The position numbers and the translations under genes are program-made. Below, one piece after another: positions 20,936 to 23,040 of a DNA stretch of 23,040 nucleotides (position 1 is its first letter; every line of letters starts with the position of its first letter). The notes under the pieces are model-generated. The model had not been told where the DNA came from, did no database searches, and saw nothing but the letters and a program-made list of their open reading frames with translations. Where the stretch lies: NCBI GenBank assembly GCA_045616225.1, contig JAZLGI010000013.1, forward strand, positions 1 through 23,040, in the 5' to 3' direction. The DNA comes from JAZLGI01 sp045616225. GTDB lineage: Bacteria; Spirochaetota; Spirochaetia; Sphaerochaetales; Sphaerochaetaceae.

Positions 20936-21832
20936 ATGGAAGATGGTTATGAGATTGTAAAATTCGTTGATAATGAGTTTGAGCTTGAAGTAAGTGTAAG
21001 TCCAAAAGAAGATACAGTTTGGCTTTCAGTCGAAGAAATGGCTGCACTTTTTGGTGTTAACAGACCTGCAATAGTGAAGCATACAGTAAACATAATTCAA
21101 TGCGGAGAATTAGAACCTTCAACTTGTTCCATTTTGGAACAGGTTCAAAATGAGGGTGATAGAGTAATTAGACGTAAACATAAAATCTACAACCTTGATA
21201 TGATTATCGCTGTAGGTTATCGAGTAAATTCCAAACGTGGAACTGTTTTCAGACGCTGGGCAAACAACGTCTTAAAGCAGTATTTGTTAAAAGGTTATGT
21301 GATTGATTCTTCCAGAGTAACTGTAAGTCAGGAAAACTACTTAAACCTTGTGAATGTAGTAAACCGGATAGACAGCAACCAAGCTGCGTTATCAAAAAGA
21401 GTGGAACAACTGGAAGAAAAGAATTTAGCTGTAAATAATAAATTGTTTTTCAAAGGGCAACTGTTTGATGCTTTTTCCTGCTTGGCAGATATTATTTCCA
21501 AAGCAAAGGAAGTAATTGTTCTGATTGATAATTATGTAGATACCGGGACTTTGGATTTGTTATCCAAGAAAAAGACCGGAGTCTCAGTTAGTCTGATAAC
21601 AAGCAATAAAGGTTGCAAACTGACAACAAAAGAGATTTCTGATTTTAATAATCAATATGGAAATCTTGCAATTAAGTTTTCGGATGAATTTCATGATAGG
21701 TTTATGATTCTTGATAACAAGGTTCTGTATCATATCGGAACTTCATTAAAAGATGCCGGAAAGAAAGCGTTTGAAATCAGTATTATTGATGATGAAAGAC
21801 AGCTGCTGGAGATTAGCAGACGTATAAAATAA
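20936..21832 (+). CDS. RhuM-like DNA-binding protein fused to a PLD-like domain
   Basis: The 298-residue product starts at ATG 20936 with GAGG at 20927-20930; a GTG two codons upstream overlaps the spacer. Residues about 25-125 match the RhuM/virulence-protein family: 'VWLSVEEMAALFGVNRPAIVKHTVNII' (helix-turn-helix-like), 'RRKHKIYNLDMIIAVGYRVN' and 'RGTVFRRWANNVLKQYLLKGYVID'. A short coiled coil follows (about 140-165). Residues about 190-296 resemble a single phospholipase D-like unit with 'IVLIDNYVD' and 'FHDRFMILD' (H253). The name RhuM comes from a Salmonella pathogenicity-island gene. The biochemical role of such fusions is not known to me; nucleic-acid binding or cleavage is an inference. 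No partner toxin or restriction gene is adjacent. Confidence 0.8.
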   Translation: MEDGYEIVKFVDNEFELEVSVSPKEDTVWLSVEEMAALFGVNRPAIVKHTVNIIQCGELEPSTCSILEQVQNEGDRVIRRKHKIYNLDMIIAVGYRVNSKRGTVFRRWANNVLKQYLLKGYVIDSSRVTVSQENYLNLVNVVNRIDSNQAALSKRVEQLEEKNLAVNNKLFFKGQLFDAFSCLADIISKAKEVIVLIDNYVDTGTLDLLSKKKTGVSVSLITSNKGCKLTTKEISDFNNQYGNLAIKFSDEFHDRFMILDNKVLYHIGTSLKDAGKKAFEISIIDDERQLLEISRRIK

Positions 21833-21883
21833 CTGTTATTTGTAGCTGAATAGAGTTAAAATATTTTTGATTGGAGGAAAAAA

Positions 21884-22618
21884 ATGGCAACAAAGAAAAA
21901 AGAATCCACGATGAAGACAGTCGGTGTAAAAAATACAGCTGTAATCACAGACGGATGTAATCCTGAACTGGTAAAGGGTGCTTTCTTTGATGGCCTGTTT
22001 CAGATTCCTGTCATTAAAGGACCAGAAATAATTGCTATTCCAAAAGCTCTGTGTCCTTTCAGTAAAAGAGATAAGGTTGTAGAGAACCAGTTTGCACTTT
22101 GCTTTTATGAAAACGATATTGAGTTTGCAGATATTCTCAGAAATCCTGATGACTATGTTAAGAAGTTTAAGAAGTTCCAAGCTGTAGTAAGTCCTGATGC
22201 TTCTTTGTTCTGGGATGCTCCATTTGCAGCACAGGTGATTAATAAATACAGAAATCATGCAATAGCTTGTTACCTTCAGAAAAAAGGTATTTATGTAATT
22301 CCAAATGTCAGATGGGGAGATGAAAGAACTTATACAACAAAGTTCTTTCCTGAGCCACTTGCGTTTTTAGGATTTGAAAAGCATAGTATTGTAAGTATCG
22401 GAAGTTACGGTCTTGTTAAAACAGTAGAAGAGAAGAAACATTTTAAGGCAGGTCTTGAAGCAATGATAGATTATCTTGAACCTGAAGTTGTACTTGTTTA
22501 CGGATCCATGCCAAAGGATATCTTTACTGACCACTTGAAGTTTAAGACACAGTTTTATCAGTATCCTGATTGGACAACGTATATGAAGAACCTTAAGGAG
22601 GAAATCGTTGAGGACTGA
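21884..22618 (+). CDS. DUF4417 family protein
   Basis: The 244-residue protein has a strong ribosome binding site (TTGGAGGAAA, 21871-21880). The central segment shows the pattern I associate with DUF4417: 'VVSPDASLFWDAPFAAQVINK', 'YRNHAIACYLQKKGIYVIPN', 'VRWGDERTY' and later 'SIVSIGSYGLVK'. A lysine-rich start (MATKKKE) precedes it. The family occurs in phages and mobile elements of Gram-positive and related bacteria, and its function is unknown. The charged C terminus ends 'LKEEIVED', and the next gene starts almost at once, so the two form a unit. I recognise the family by pattern only. Confidence 0.7.
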   Translation: MATKKKESTMKTVGVKNTAVITDGCNPELVKGAFFDGLFQIPVIKGPEIIAIPKALCPFSKRDKVVENQFALCFYENDIEFADILRNPDDYVKKFKKFQAVVSPDASLFWDAPFAAQVINKYRNHAIACYLQKKGIYVIPNVRWGDERTYTTKFFPEPLAFLGFEKHSIVSIGSYGLVKTVEEKKHFKAGLEAMIDYLEPEVVLVYGSMPKDIFTDHLKFKTQFYQYPDWTTYMKNLKEEIVED

Positions 22619-22620
22619 TA

Positions 22621-23040
22621 GTGGGCTCCGGAATCAGTACAAAGTATCAGATAGATTCCTCGTATGGTACATACTATGTTTCTGAGAAAGAGTCAGAGTA
22701 TGGTTCAAAGATTGAAAGGGTCTTTGATGAAGACTACCTGAATGATTTCTTCAATGACGAACTTCAGGAGCCGAGGGTGGAAAATGCTTCTTTGGAAAAG
22801 AATGTAATATCAAACAAAGAAGAGCTCAAGTTCCATGAAAATGGGAGATTCGGAGATGAAGTTAAAAACGGTATAGATAATTACTACTCTGATAATCCAA
22901 TGGCCGATGCTATGAGATGTTATAAGAAAATGGCTTACGGAGGAAAAAGAAATATTCGTAACACAAATGATCAGGCGATTTTCTCTCAATTTGAAGATGG
23001 TAGTTTTGTACAGTTTAGGCCAATATCAAGCTCTCCCGGT
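22621..23040 (+). CDS. Unrecognised protein, 5' part, co-transcribed with the DUF4417 gene (runs off the window)
   Basis: An uninterrupted frame runs from GTG 22621 to the window end (140 codons visible). The start lies 2 nt after the DUF4417 stop, with GAGG at 22610-22613 seven nt before it, so translation is probably coupled. The protein begins GSGISTKYQIDSSYGTYYVS, then an acidic segment ('ERVFDEDYLNDFFNDE'), then 'MADAMRCYKKMAYGGKRN', and ends in 'FEDGSFVQFRPISSSPG', a phrase seen in proteins paired with DUF4417 genes of mobile elements as far as I recall. There is no signal peptide or membrane segment. A phage or effector-type protein is possible; the fold is not recognised. Confidence 0.65.
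   Translation, partial: MGSGISTKYQIDSSYGTYYVSEKESEYGSKIERVFDEDYLNDFFNDELQEPRVENASLEKNVISNKEELKFHENGRFGDEVKNGIDNYYSDNPMADAMRCYKKMAYGGKRNIRNTNDQAIFSQFEDGSFVQFRPISSSPG

Overview
The window comes from a low-GC bacterium, most likely a spirochaete of the Treponema group. This is inferred from the protein sequences, from the Lys/Ala-rich tails, from a lipoprotein-type signal peptide, and from the abundance of AAA/DUF4143-type ATPases, which are common in treponemes. No rRNA or marker outside the ribosomal proteins is present to confirm it.

Region 1 (1-8460) is the spc-alpha part of the large ribosomal protein cluster, all on the + strand and tightly packed: the rpsQ end, rplN, rplX, rplE, rpsN (zinc type), rpsH, rplF, rplR, rpsE, rpmD, rplO, secY, rpmJ, rpsM, rpsK, rpsD, rpoA and rplQ. 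secY runs straight into rpmJ without the adk-map-infA genes seen in Bacillus. The block ends in a clear rho-independent terminator at 8435-8460.

Region 2 (8603-13426) holds an acyl-CoA-synthetase-like enzyme, followed by a good sigma70-type promoter (10304-10332). That promoter drives a compact operon: rny (RNase Y), ymdB (metallophosphoesterase) and tlyA (rRNA methyltransferase / haemolysin family). rny/ymdB and ymdB/tlyA overlap. A convergent membrane-anchored GerMN-domain protein overlaps the end of tlyA.

Region 3 (about 14160-19240) is an accessory island with more AT-rich DNA. It holds three separate, non-identical AAA ATPases with C-terminal PD-(D/E)XK-like domains: one DUF234 type (+), one DUF4143-like (+) and one AAA_14/DUF4143 type (-). 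Each is a single-gene unit with its own candidate promoter, and each promoter carries a different symmetric or repeated element: two tandem 14-bp palindromes, three 16-bp repeats at an exact 34-bp period, and a 52-bp imperfect palindrome abutting the -35 box. This is the most interesting part of the window. A decayed lipoprotein start lies at its right end.

Region 4 (19298-23040) starts with der (double-GTPase ribosome assembly factor) carrying an unusual Lys/Ala-rich tail, closed by a terminator. A RhuM-like DNA-binding/PLD-like fusion protein follows, then a DUF4417 protein and the 5' part of a gene that runs off the window. The last two look like one mobile-element or phage-derived unit.
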